A model generated the notes under the pieces. That model was not told the origin of the DNA, made no database searches, and saw only the letters and a program-made list of their open reading frames with translations. Source: an uncultured Eubacteriales bacterium (GTDB lineage: Bacteria > Bacillota > Clostridia > Christensenellales > Christensenellaceae). Taken from it: a stretch of DNA of 5,793 bases. The stretch spans positions 1-5,793 of the forward strand of contig CAJJPW010000141.1 in the NCBI GenBank assembly GCA_905193725.1. Direction: 5' to 3'. Shown piece by piece: positions 1 through 4,994 of the stretch. Positions within the stretch are counted from its first letter, which is position 1. Each line of letters opens with the position of its first letter. A program made the position numbers and the translations under genes.

Positions 1-261
1 ACAGTCAAATACCGATATGCCCATATTTAGAAGACATTCTGCCGCTGTTTTCAATATGCTGGGGCCGGAGATGCGGGAATCCCTGCCGATGCCAATGCGC
101 AGATCCTTGCACTCTTTACCCGTCTTCTGGGAGAGCCAAAGGCCAAAACCATAGGCGATCTTCTCTACTGCCTCTAAAGTCAAATTCACATGTTCTCCAG
201 GGACGCCATCGAGAGCAATTCCCCGGATATCGCTGCCATTTTGCAATTTTTTTAGTTCCAT
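1..261 (-). CDS. Phosphomannomutase/phosphoglucomutase, N-terminal part (runs off the window start)
   Basis: The reverse strand reads 87 codons in one open frame from ATG at 261 to the window edge. The start MELKKLQNGSDIRGIALDGV is followed at about residues 57-67 by IGIGRDSRISG, the N-terminal Gly-Arg-Asp-Ser-Arg motif of the alpha-D-phosphohexomutase family. Members interconvert hexose 1- and 6-phosphates through a phosphoserine in a T-A-S-H-N-P-type loop. That loop, the metal-binding site and the later domains lie outside the window, so substrate preference (mannose or glucose phosphate) cannot be judged. Family members are usually about 450-580 residues, so roughly a fifth is present. The start is supported by AGAGGAAA at 267-274, about 5 nt upstream. 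The upstream DNA is very AT-rich, with -10-like words (TATACT, TATAAT) but no good -35 box. The cytosolic role would be sugar-phosphate interconversion for envelope or central metabolism. Family assignment is firm; the exact enzyme is not. Confidence 0.93.
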   Translation of the reverse strand, partial: MELKKLQNGSDIRGIALDGVPGEHVNLTLEAVEKIAYGFGLWLSQKTGKECKDLRIGIGRDSRISGPSILKTAAECLLNMGISVFDC

Positions 262-895
262 GGTATTTCCTCTTTCTAACAATAAAATTATATATTAATC
301 CTCATTTCATATTGTAGTATAAAATATTTCAGAAGAAAAGAAAAATAAAAAATTTTTTATTTTAAGCAGGAATTTTTGCTGGCTTATCGAATATATTAAA
401 TATAACACAACAGCAAATGTAAATGCAATTTCTAAGGCTCAGATGATTTGGACTATTCGAAAGGAATGGTTCCCATGTATACAGTAAAAGCATAACAAGT
501 TGATAAAAGTACATACTACACCAAGTATATTTTGTGTATTCTTTGATGCAAAATAGAAAAGGTGAGTAAATAAAGCACATTGAAAACCTAATACGTTTCA
601 TTGTATGCCGATCTATTTGTTTACCCTGAATACCGTATGGCAGAGGGGTAAGAGCGATTGCCTAAATAATCCTAGTCGCGAGTGTTTTTTTAGTATTTCA
701 AGGGAAAGCAAAGAGTGCCCCTCAAATAAAGCGCAAACTTGAAAAAATGCATATCTAGCAAGAGAAAATCTGGCCTGTATGACAAGTGAGCAGGATTCTC
801 TTTTAGAATAGATGTAGAGAAGAAAAAACACTATTTAGGTGAACGTGCCGTATAAAAGAGAAAGTAAACTTGCGGAAAGAGATTTTTAGGAGTAA
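262..895. other. Non-coding stretch, AT-rich then purine-rich
   Basis: I see no convincing gene here. The part next to the mutase start is very AT-rich and contains the 12-bp A6T6 palindrome at 347-358, which is likely intrinsically bent. On the reverse strand at about 360-600, two frames read like hydrophobic protein (for example LEIAFTFAVVLYLIYSISQQ). They are broken by stops and lack a ribosome site, so I treat them as chance or heavily decayed. From about 620 the + strand becomes purine-rich. Local pairing can be drawn at 643-650 with 716-723 (GAGGGGTA with TGCCCCTC, one G-U), enclosing GCGAT 654-658 with GTCGC 675-679. This may be part of a + strand transcript. Confidence 0.5.
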
Positions 896-899
896 AGCA

Positions 900-1040
900 A
901 TGGGCTTCAAAAAAGCCTCAACCAAAAGCGACGAAAACTCTTTCATAAATCTTTTCTCATATGCCGGGAAGGCCAAAAGGTCAAAAATGGCGTTAAGGGT
1001 AAAAATAGACTCTCCAGTGGGGAAGAATTTTTGCAAATGA
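900..1040 (+). CDS. Doubtful 46-codon ORF with a good ribosome site
   Basis: ATG at 900 is preceded by AGGAG at 888-892 with a 7-nt spacer, close to ideal. The frame encodes a very basic 46-residue peptide beginning MGFKKASTKSDENSF and ending SPVGKNFCK, closed by TGA at 1038-1040. There is no signal peptide, membrane segment or domain I recognise. The same frame is open upstream to a stop at 837-839. Past the TGA it continues for 24 and then 19 sense codons between further stops (TAG, then TGA). That pattern may mean an eroded longer gene. It may equally be chance, because the + strand is so purine-rich that ribosome-site look-alikes and Lys/Arg/Glu-rich frames are expected. No promoter was found close by. 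I list it because the start context is good, but I doubt it is a functional gene. Confidence 0.2.
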   Translation: MGFKKASTKSDENSFINLFSYAGKAKRSKMALRVKIDSPVGKNFCK

Positions 1041-1456
1041 GAGAAGAAGGCCGCGTTCCTATTTGCTAGGGATGATAGTCGGGTGGTAGAAAAACAGATT
1101 GATTCTGAAAAGTAGTCAACTAGTTATACCGAAAAAACTGACCAATTAGTCACTGGTATAAATCCTCCTAAGTGATTGATAACCCGAATAGACGCGCTTT
1201 GGAAAGTGGTGCGCTAGAAAGGAAAGGAAAAGAGCTTGTGTAATGAGGCGAGACTCTTGAGACCAAAAAACGGGAAATAGTTATTTAGAAAGCAAAAAAG
1301 CGATCTAAGTAGCAGATAGGATGAGTTTTTAGCAATAGCATGTAAGTGTAGCGCAAAAATGGGCGCAAATAAGCAATAGAAATGGCGAAAATACGGATGA
1401 AACGGATTGGGAAAAATGCGAAAAGGGGTGATTCCAGTGGATATGGAGACAGAATT
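1041..1456. other. Purine-rich non-coding stretch
   Basis: No frame on either strand reads as a recognisable protein. The + strand is markedly purine-rich: 43 of 60 bases at 1201-1260 and 44 of 60 at 1381-1440. One nested inverted repeat is listed separately at 1124-1161. The + frame at 1416-1529 (ATG at 1416, 37 sense codons, MRKGVIPVDMETELFHNALA onward) reads smoothly but has no ribosome site and overlaps the foldback element, so I do not call it a gene. Confidence 0.5.
1124..1161. repeat. Nested inverted repeat
   Basis: TTATACC at 1124-1130 is the exact reverse complement of GGTATAA at 1155-1161. Inside it TGAC at 1139-1142 matches GTCA at 1149-1152. The result is a small two-level palindrome. 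No T-run follows on either strand, so it is not a standard terminator. It could be a protein-binding site or a hairpin in a + strand transcript. Chance is possible for a 7+4 bp structure in AT-rich DNA. Confidence 0.4.
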
Positions 1457-1811
1457 ATTTCATAATGCACTCGCTGGAGAACAAAGGATGGTAATTGTAG
1501 TAAAAGAGAATGATAACAGGGAAAGCTACTAGATGTAAAATACCAAAGTTCTAGTGAGAAAATGTTAACCAAAGCAAAGGGTTATAATTTGGTGAAATTT
1601 TGCAGACCTAGTAGTGCAGTGCCAGCTAGGGAAAGACCACAAGAATGTGGAAGATCTGGAGCAGGGGCTGTATAGTTGGAAAAAGCAAGTGGCATCCTAA
1701 TTTAGCAAATAGAAGTTGGTTGCTAAATGATAGTGGAAAAGGGATGGAATACCTGTTATTACTGATGATAGATTTGTTTTCCAGCGAGTGTGATAAAAAT
1801 TTCATAATGCA
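1457..1811 (+). repeat. Foldback element: candidate structured RNA or MITE-like repeat
   Basis: An 18-nt arm at 1468-1485 (CACTCGCTGGAGAACAAA) pairs with 1773-1790 (TTTGTTTTCCAGCGAGTG), with 17 Watson-Crick pairs and one G-U at 1479/1779. Two more wobble pairs (1467/1791, 1466/1792) could extend it. Nested inside are helix 1511-1520/1752-1761 (10 bp, one G-U); a jointed stem 1525-1532/1608-1615, 1534-1541/1597-1604 and 1542-1547/1588-1593 (22 bp, two G-U) ending in a possible hairpin 1566-1570/1580-1584; hairpin CCACA-AGAA-TGTGG at 1637-1650; and hairpin 1700-1708/1720-1728 (9 bp). None of these conflict. The 13-nt direct repeat ATTTCATAATGCA lies at 1457-1469 and 1799-1811. No known RNA class is recognised. 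The arms are seen directly; the fold was built by hand and its function is inference. Direct repeats outside inverted repeats would also fit a transposon relic with a target duplication, although the right-hand copy is 8 nt away from the arm. Confidence 0.55.
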
Positions 1812-1885
1812 GGAAAATAGTCCTAATGATTTCACTGTCTGATGGGGCAGGGAAAGTTAGGAAGACGATTATTTTGTATATGTAC

Positions 1886-1911
1886 TTTTTTGATACAGAA
1901 GATATCAAAAA
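1886..1911. repeat. AT-rich hairpin
   Basis: TTTTTGATA at 1887-1895 is the exact reverse complement of TATCAAAAA at 1903-1911, with a 7-nt loop. It lies between the foldback element and the intrinsic terminator. It could add stability to the 3' part of a + strand transcript. It lacks the GC-rich stem of a terminator. Confidence 0.4.
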
Positions 1912-1960
1912 CTAAGAAGCGCGTATATAAGATGGTACCAAAATCATAAAACGATGATAC

Positions 1961-1993
1961 AAAGAGAGTTAACGATGTTAGCTCTCTTTTTTT
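1961..1993 (+). terminator. Rho-independent terminator, + strand
   Basis: The stem AGAGAG-T-TAAC (1963-1973) pairs with GTTA-G-CTCTCT (1977-1987), with loop GAT and one T-G pair inside. The run of seven Ts at 1987-1993 follows at once. This is a textbook intrinsic terminator for rightward transcription. No recognisable + strand gene lies anywhere upstream in the window, so it must end a non-coding transcript or be the relic of a lost gene. In the leftward direction the stem is preceded by only AAA, so it would act weakly at best. Confidence 0.85.
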
Positions 1994-2689
1994 GTAGTCT
2001 GTGAATAGCAGGCAGCAAGTCCTTCGCTATGCCTAAATGAATGGAGAGAGTGCTTCCTACTGTCTTCCTCTTGTTATAAGAGAGGTTATCTTTTATTATG
2101 ACAAGACCAATGAATCCCAGCTGATTTATGGGCCACTAGATAGTCTTGCGGTTCAGGGGACAATGACGGCTGTGAAGTCCTGTTGTGATATGCCGCAAAC
2201 CATACTTTCTATATTTTCCTGGTAGACTGCTGTGATCTCTGCTTTGGCAGTTACATATTTGTCTGGCTGCCCATCGATGCAGATGGCAGGAAAAAGTTAA
2301 ACAGGGGTAATTGAGAGATGGAAAGAAGAATATGGAGACGAAGTTTTAGGCGCAGTGTTTGAAGTACCGATGTTTTCGGAGCCGAAGCAGAGCATCTTCC
2401 AAAACCAAGGCTTGGAAGTATTTAAAGAAGATGAGTGAATGAACCAAGGGAAACAGAATATGAGCGACCTGATTTGGAAGGAATTGATAGGCTGGCCGTA
2501 CGGACTGAACGGAAAAGTGCTCGGGGGAACCTGTAAAGAATGACTGTGCCCAGAGTGAAGTGGGGGCTAGAACGAGACCAAGCCGATGCTGTGCGAAAAG
2601 ATGGATTAGCTTGATTGGAGTATTAATGTAACCAAGTGTTTTTTGAATTCCGATATGGATACTGATGGTTTGGCACTTCCTTAATATAA
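1994..2689. other. About 700 bp without an intact gene
   Basis: Nothing here is an intact gene. A possible decayed reverse-strand fragment is listed separately at 2153-2296. A + strand scrap at about 2303-2436 reads VIERWKEEYGDEVLGAVFEV before a stop, but it has no start or ribosome site. The reverse-strand 116-codon frame at 2346-2696 is rich in Phe, Leu and His, lacks a ribosome site and matches no family I know, so I regard it as the mirror of purine-rich DNA. Small palindromes are present at 2405-2415 (CCAAG-G-CTTGG) and 2496-2503 (CCGTACGG). Confidence 0.5.
2153..2296 (-). pseudogene. Possible decayed C-terminal gene fragment
   Basis: Between a stop at 2297-2299 and TGA at 2153-2155 the reverse strand encodes 47 residues with protein-like composition, including PDKYVTAKAEITAVYQENIE and then SMVCGISQQDFTAVIVP. 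After a one-base shift the sequence continues as PEPQDYLVAHKSAGIHW for about 20 residues. There is no start codon in a sensible place and no ribosome site, so it cannot be a whole gene. The pattern of an amphipathic helix with YQENIE-type wording and an acidic end faintly recalls the C-terminal helix of MarR-type regulators, but this is only an impression. Chance is a serious alternative at this length. If real, it is a remnant of a gene broken by frameshift and deletion. Confidence 0.2.
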
Positions 2690-2729
2690 CCCCCACTTGT
2701 TCGATACCATACTATTTAACAAGTGGGGG
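2690..2729 (-). terminator. Strong hairpin downstream of the DUF6512-like gene
   Basis: CCCCCACTTGTT at 2690-2701 is the perfect reverse complement of AACAAGTGGGGG at 2718-2729, with a 16-nt loop. It lies 67 bp past the stop of the leftward gene at 2796. After the stem the leftward strand reads TTATATTAAGG, which is only partly U-rich; the rightward strand reads GCACTTTATAA. It is therefore either a weak terminator for the leftward gene, an RNA 3'-end stabiliser, or a palindrome with another origin such as a mobile or REP-like repeat. The stem itself is certain; the role is not. Confidence 0.5.
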
Positions 2730-2769
2730 GCACTTTATAAATGTCACCTGTTTTTTCTTTTTCCAAAAA

Positions 2770-2815
2770 ATAAGTTTGAGCAAGGACAAAACATCTTAAA
2801 TGCCATAAGTTTGAG
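2770..2815. repeat. Short direct repeat at the gene 3' end
   Basis: ATAAGTTTGAG occurs at 2770-2780 and again at 2805-2815. The second copy is inside the last codons of the leftward gene (Thr-Gln-Thr-Tyr), and the first is just past its stop. It may mark a small tandem duplication of the gene end. At 11 nt it may also be chance. Confidence 0.3.
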
Positions 2816-3326
2816 TTATCGGATCTAAGAACAGGGCAATGTGGGGCGGCTGAAAGGTGAAGCAGATGAAACAGACCACCAAAATCAGGAGCAGCACAAA
2901 GGCCAGGATATCCCGCCAGGAAGAGGTAGGGTATTTTTCTTGCCGAGACAATCTCACATAGGCAAATCGATAGGCCAGGATGACGCCGATCACAAAGGTG
3001 GCAATATCCACAAAGGCAATGTGGTACCCTAAGATCCCGGTGTAGGTGTAAAATAGCACCACAATGGTGGCCATGCCCAGCAATATGGACAGCACTTTGA
3101 CCCACAGAAAGCCCTCTGTTTTTCGTCCATAGATGATGTATTCGATAATGCCAAAGATCACCATGGGCCAGAAGATCAACTTTAAGTGCTCCCAAGTGCT
3201 CTCGTTCGCGGCGCCAAAAACTGACCACACACCTCCACCAAACCACTCGTAGACAAAGTGCAGTAGCGTTCCCAAGATTAAGGTGAAGATGGCCCCGGCA
3301 ATATTCCATTTGCGCAAATATTGCAT
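2796..3326 (-). CDS. DUF6512-like integral membrane protein
   Basis: This is a 176-residue hydrophobic protein of unknown function. About five membrane segments are visible, near residues 8-26, 49-66, 74-96, 101-123 and 139-158. Conserved-looking blocks are HFVYEW at 23-28, NESTWEHLK at 41-49 between the first two segments, and the tail LFLDPITQTYGI at 165-176. From memory these match the DUF6512 family of small clostridial membrane proteins; no biochemical role is known to me. The frame stays open upstream to 3515, but ATG at 3326 is the start: AGGAGG at 3334-3339 sits 7 nt away, and the extra 63 codons have non-coding character. A promoter at 3360-3388 fits a leader of about 27 nt. It appears to be transcribed alone: the regulator upstream ends 248 bp away with a hairpin between, and no gene follows it within the window. 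Polar charged residues in NESTWEH suggest a functional site at the membrane face, which is inference. Confidence 0.9.
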   Translation of the reverse strand: MQYLRKWNIAGAIFTLILGTLLHFVYEWFGGGVWSVFGAANESTWEHLKLIFWPMVIFGIIEYIIYGRKTEGFLWVKVLSILLGMATIVVLFYTYTGILGYHIAFVDIATFVIGVILAYRFAYVRLSRQEKYPTSSWRDILAFVLLLILVVCFICFTFQPPHIALFLDPITQTYGI

Positions 3327-3359
3327 AAAACTCCCTCCTTCTGGCGTTAGTATATGCAA

Positions 3360-3388
3360 AGGATACAGGAAACATGAGAGGTTTGCAA
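3360..3388 (-). promoter_or_regulatory. Likely promoter of the DUF6512-like gene
   Basis: On the reverse strand TTGCAA (3383-3388) and TATCCT (3360-3365) are separated by exactly 17 nt. Each box matches four of six consensus bases. Transcription would start near 3353, about 27 nt before the ATG. A TATACT word at 3345-3350 is an alternative -10 but has no good -35. Confidence 0.5.
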
Positions 3389-3503
3389 GTGCAGATGAGA
3401 AATAGATAGAAAAAGATAGGGCGGGGAGATGACCTTGGATGGGGACGTGTGAATAGAAGAATATGAAAAGCAAATGGATGCCAAAGATCGGCTGCTCACA
3501 AAG

Positions 3504-3536
3504 ACAGGCGAGCATTCTCGTGGACCGCTCGCCTGT
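3504..3536 (-). terminator. Hairpin ending the DeoR-type gene
   Basis: ACAGGCGAGC at 3504-3513 and GCTCGCCTGT at 3527-3536 form a perfect 10-bp GC-rich stem with a 13-nt loop, 38 bp beyond the regulator's stop codon. Read leftward the stem is followed by CTTTGTG, a weak U-tract. It is most likely a modest terminator that separates the regulator from the promoter of the next leftward gene. Confidence 0.6.
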
Positions 3537-3574
3537 AATGCAATAGAAAAAAATGATGGCATGGTTATATGAAG

Positions 3575-4342
3575 TTAGTTCGGATCATCTGGATAAAGTA
3601 CTTCCACATTATAGAGTTCTTTAAAGCGCTCTCCCACTGACGGGCTAAGCCCCCTATCACAGAATAGATAGGAGATATCGCTGGGTTTTGCAGAGATGGA
3701 AGCGGTGGTTTTGTTGTATTTGGTGCTATCTGCTAAAACACATGCGTAGCGGCAGGACTGTAAGCAGGCGCGAAAGATGTCGATAGAATAACTGGAATGG
3801 GAGAAGCCCGAATACTCGTCAAAGCCACAAGTTCCCATGAACAGATAATCGGATCTGTAGTAGGAAAGGCTACTATTGGTGATATAGCCAGAAGTTTCCC
3901 CTTCGCTCCGATTGTAATACCCACCTAAGATGATCAATTCTATATTGCTGCAATGCTGTAATTCCTGAAAGACCAACATGGAGTTGGTGATTACGGTGAT
4001 ATGTTTATCCCGAATCACATGGGCCAGATGGTAGACGGCAGAGCCAGTGAGCAAAATGAGCGTCTGATTATCCTGTATAAGTGATGCGGCTTTTAAAGCC
4101 ACCTGGTGTTTTAAGTCGTAATTTACGTGAATGCGGTAATCACCACTGGCCTTCATTAAGGCGGGACTGGGATCGGACACAAACGCTACGCCATGCCGTC
4201 TCTTTATTTTGTGCGCCGCATCTAGCTGGGAGAGTGCGCGCCGCGCAGTACTTTCGCTGATGGAAAATTTGTCAGCCACTTCCTTCGATGTGACAACGCC
4301 CTCTTCTTTAATAAAATCCAGTATTTTTTGCCTATCTAACAT
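3575..4342 (-). CDS. DeoR-family transcriptional regulator
   Basis: This 255-residue protein has the DeoR/GlpR layout. An N-terminal winged helix-turn-helix spans residues 1-55 (VTSKEVADKFSISESTARRA at 17-36, then RRHG at 48-51 where the family has HGG). A C-terminal sugar-phosphate sensor domain follows, with LLTGSAVYHLA at 98-107, VITNS at 117-121, ILGG at 138-141, FMGTCGF at 168-174 and LADSTKY at 203-209. Family members repress sugar or nucleoside operons and release DNA when they bind a phosphorylated sugar. The sensor is divergent: GTCG replaces the usual GADG, and SYSIDIFRA replaces the usual E-x-x-x-K stretch. The effector may therefore be unusual. I start it at 4342 because GAGG lies 8 nt upstream; an in-frame ATG at 4360 would add six residues with a poorer ribosome site. 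It is divergent from the sugar transporter gene, so that operon and the regulator itself are its likely targets. Confidence 0.93.
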   Translation of the reverse strand: MLDRQKILDFIKEEGVVTSKEVADKFSISESTARRALSQLDAAHKIKRRHGVAFVSDPSPALMKASGDYRIHVNYDLKHQVALKAASLIQDNQTLILLTGSAVYHLAHVIRDKHITVITNSMLVFQELQHCSNIELIILGGYYNRSEGETSGYITNSSLSYYRSDYLFMGTCGFDEYSGFSHSSYSIDIFRACLQSCRYACVLADSTKYNKTTASISAKPSDISYLFCDRGLSPSVGERFKELYNVEVLYPDDPN

Positions 4343-4413
4343 AAACAAAACCTCGATCATCTAATTTGTGCTCTCTAAAGCCAAATTGTGTTTCTTATTA
4401 TGCACTATATATA

Positions 4414-4442
4414 ATATTACTAGGATAAGCGTTTTTAGTCAA
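4414..4442 (-). promoter_or_regulatory. Promoter of the DeoR-type gene
   Basis: On the reverse strand TTGACT (4437-4442) and TAATAT (4414-4419) are 17 nt apart, near the sigma-A consensus. Transcription would begin near 4407, leaving a leader of about 65 nt. The palindrome AGTATACT (4442-4449) overlaps the edge of the -35 box. Confidence 0.75.
4426..4437 (-). promoter_or_regulatory. Possible CcpA (cre) site
   Basis: Read on the reverse strand, TAAAAACGCTTA matches the clostridial/bacillary cre core TGAAARCGYTTW with a single G-to-A change. It lies in the spacer of the regulator's promoter, where a bound protein would block RNA polymerase. This suggests catabolite repression. One mismatch in a short motif is weak evidence. 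Confidence 0.3.
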
Positions 4443-4456
4443 GTATACTCATGAAA

Positions 4457-4519
4457 TTTACTAAAATGATTGTAAACAGTCATATTTTTATCGTAAATCG
4501 CCTATATTTAATCATTTAC
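4457..4519. promoter_or_regulatory. Operator region between divergent promoters
   Basis: ATGATTGT (4466-4473) and ACAGTCAT (4476-4483) form an 18-bp imperfect palindrome with one T-G mismatch pair and a central AA. The word TTTAC or its complement GTAAA occurs four times, at 4457-4461, 4472-4476, 4493-4497 and 4515-4519. These form inverted pairs; GTAAAT (4493-4498) and ATTTAC (4514-4519) extend to 6 bp. The sites lie between the two -35 boxes. They are the best candidate operators for the adjacent DeoR-type regulator, by position and symmetry only. Confidence 0.55.
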
Positions 4520-4522
4520 TTC

Positions 4523-4551
4523 TTGACATTTGAACATTTTGATGCTATTCT
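4523..4551 (+). promoter_or_regulatory. Promoter of the sugar ABC transporter operon
   Basis: TTGACA (4523-4528), a perfect -35 box, is followed after 17 nt by TATTCT (4546-4551). A TGC before the -10 box gives an extended -10 element. Transcription should start near 4558. This is the strongest promoter in the window, consistent with a gene held down by a repressor. Confidence 0.85.
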
Positions 4552-4557
4552 TAGATA

Positions 4558-4994
4558 AAAAGAGCGAAAACGACGATTTTTTATATAGAACTGATCATTT
4601 TATCGACGACACAATCTGGAAATACTCCTATTTCATTTGATAAATGAATTGAAACACAAAAATGGAAAAAACCAAATGAACAATTAAGTAGAGATAGCAA
4701 CGCAAATGACCAAAAAATGAAGGGAATATTTGATTTTTGATGAAATTCGCGCAAAATAGGCCGTGGCTTGTCCACAAGGCAGTGAGAATGGGAGGAAAAG
4801 AATGCAACGCAGAGCAAAAACGACTTTTTAGAGATATCCCTCCCAGAGTATAAAAAACGGTGAAATTTGAACGCTGTCTCTTTGGTATTAGGGGAAAGGG
4901 TTCAAAACAAATAAGGTCAAAAGAATGGACTATGGGTTGGCATGAGCGAGAAAATAAGCTGCAGGCCATTCTAAGAGCATTAAAGGAGGGGAAA
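4558..4994 (+). promoter_or_regulatory. Long untranslated leader of the transporter operon
   Basis: The distance from the predicted start to the ATPase ATG is about 437 nt, unusually long, and I find no better promoter inside it. The leader is purine-rich (39 of 60 bases at 4681-4740). It contains the near-perfect palindrome CTTGT-CC-ACAAG at 4768-4779, which includes TTGTCCACA (one base from a DnaA box, probably incidental). It also has a possible long-range pairing of TGGGAGG (4789-4795) with CCTCCCA (4839-4845). No known riboswitch class is recognised. CGACGA occurs twice near the 5' end, at 4571-4576 and 4603-4608. It may be a regulatory leader or simply spacer DNA. Confidence 0.4.
4802..4831 (+). 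CDS. Possible 9-codon leader peptide
   Basis: ATG at 4802 is preceded by GGGAGG at 4790-4795 with a 6-nt spacer and encodes MQRRAKTTF followed by TAG. It sits in the long leader of the transporter operon, 163 nt upstream of the ATPase start. Its ribosome site is the same GGGAGG that could pair with CCTCCCA at 4839-4845, so translation and leader folding could be coupled. No run of one codon type points to classical attenuation. Purine-rich DNA makes ribosome-site look-alikes common, so chance is a real possibility. Confidence 0.25.
   Translation: MQRRAKTTF

Noticed and set aside
362..601. Reverse-strand 79-codon frame rich in Cys, Phe and Tyr
   Set aside because: No ribosome site, low-complexity wording typical of AT-rich DNA, and no family resemblance.
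803..1036. Reverse-strand 77-codon frame
   Set aside because: It mirrors purine-rich + strand DNA, which gives Phe/Leu/Ser-rich frames by default; no ribosome site was seen. It may be worth including in a repeat search, but not as a gene.
1285..1572. Reverse-strand 95-codon hydrophobic frame
   Set aside because: Composition follows from pyrimidine-rich DNA, it overlaps the foldback element, and it has no ribosome site.
1645..1842. Forward 65-codon frame
   Set aside because: It lies across one arm of the foldback element and lacks a ribosome site and any recognisable motif.
600..1960. Stop-codon recoding to explain the protein-like frame from 840 onward
   Set aside because: TGA, TAG and TAA all interrupt the frame, and the flanking genes use standard code, so decay or chance is simpler.
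2716..3375. Reverse-strand 219-codon frame overlapping the DUF6512-like gene
   Set aside because: It is the shifted frame of the membrane protein gene, rich in His, Cys and Arg with no family features.
4769..4777. TTGTCCACA, a DnaA-box-like word
   Set aside because: A single copy with one mismatch, no cluster and no dnaA gene nearby; not evidence for an origin.
4628..4969. Reverse-strand 113-codon frame in the transporter leader
   Set aside because: It runs against a well-supported promoter and leader, has no ribosome site, and has the Phe/Leu/Ser bias of pyrimidine-rich DNA.
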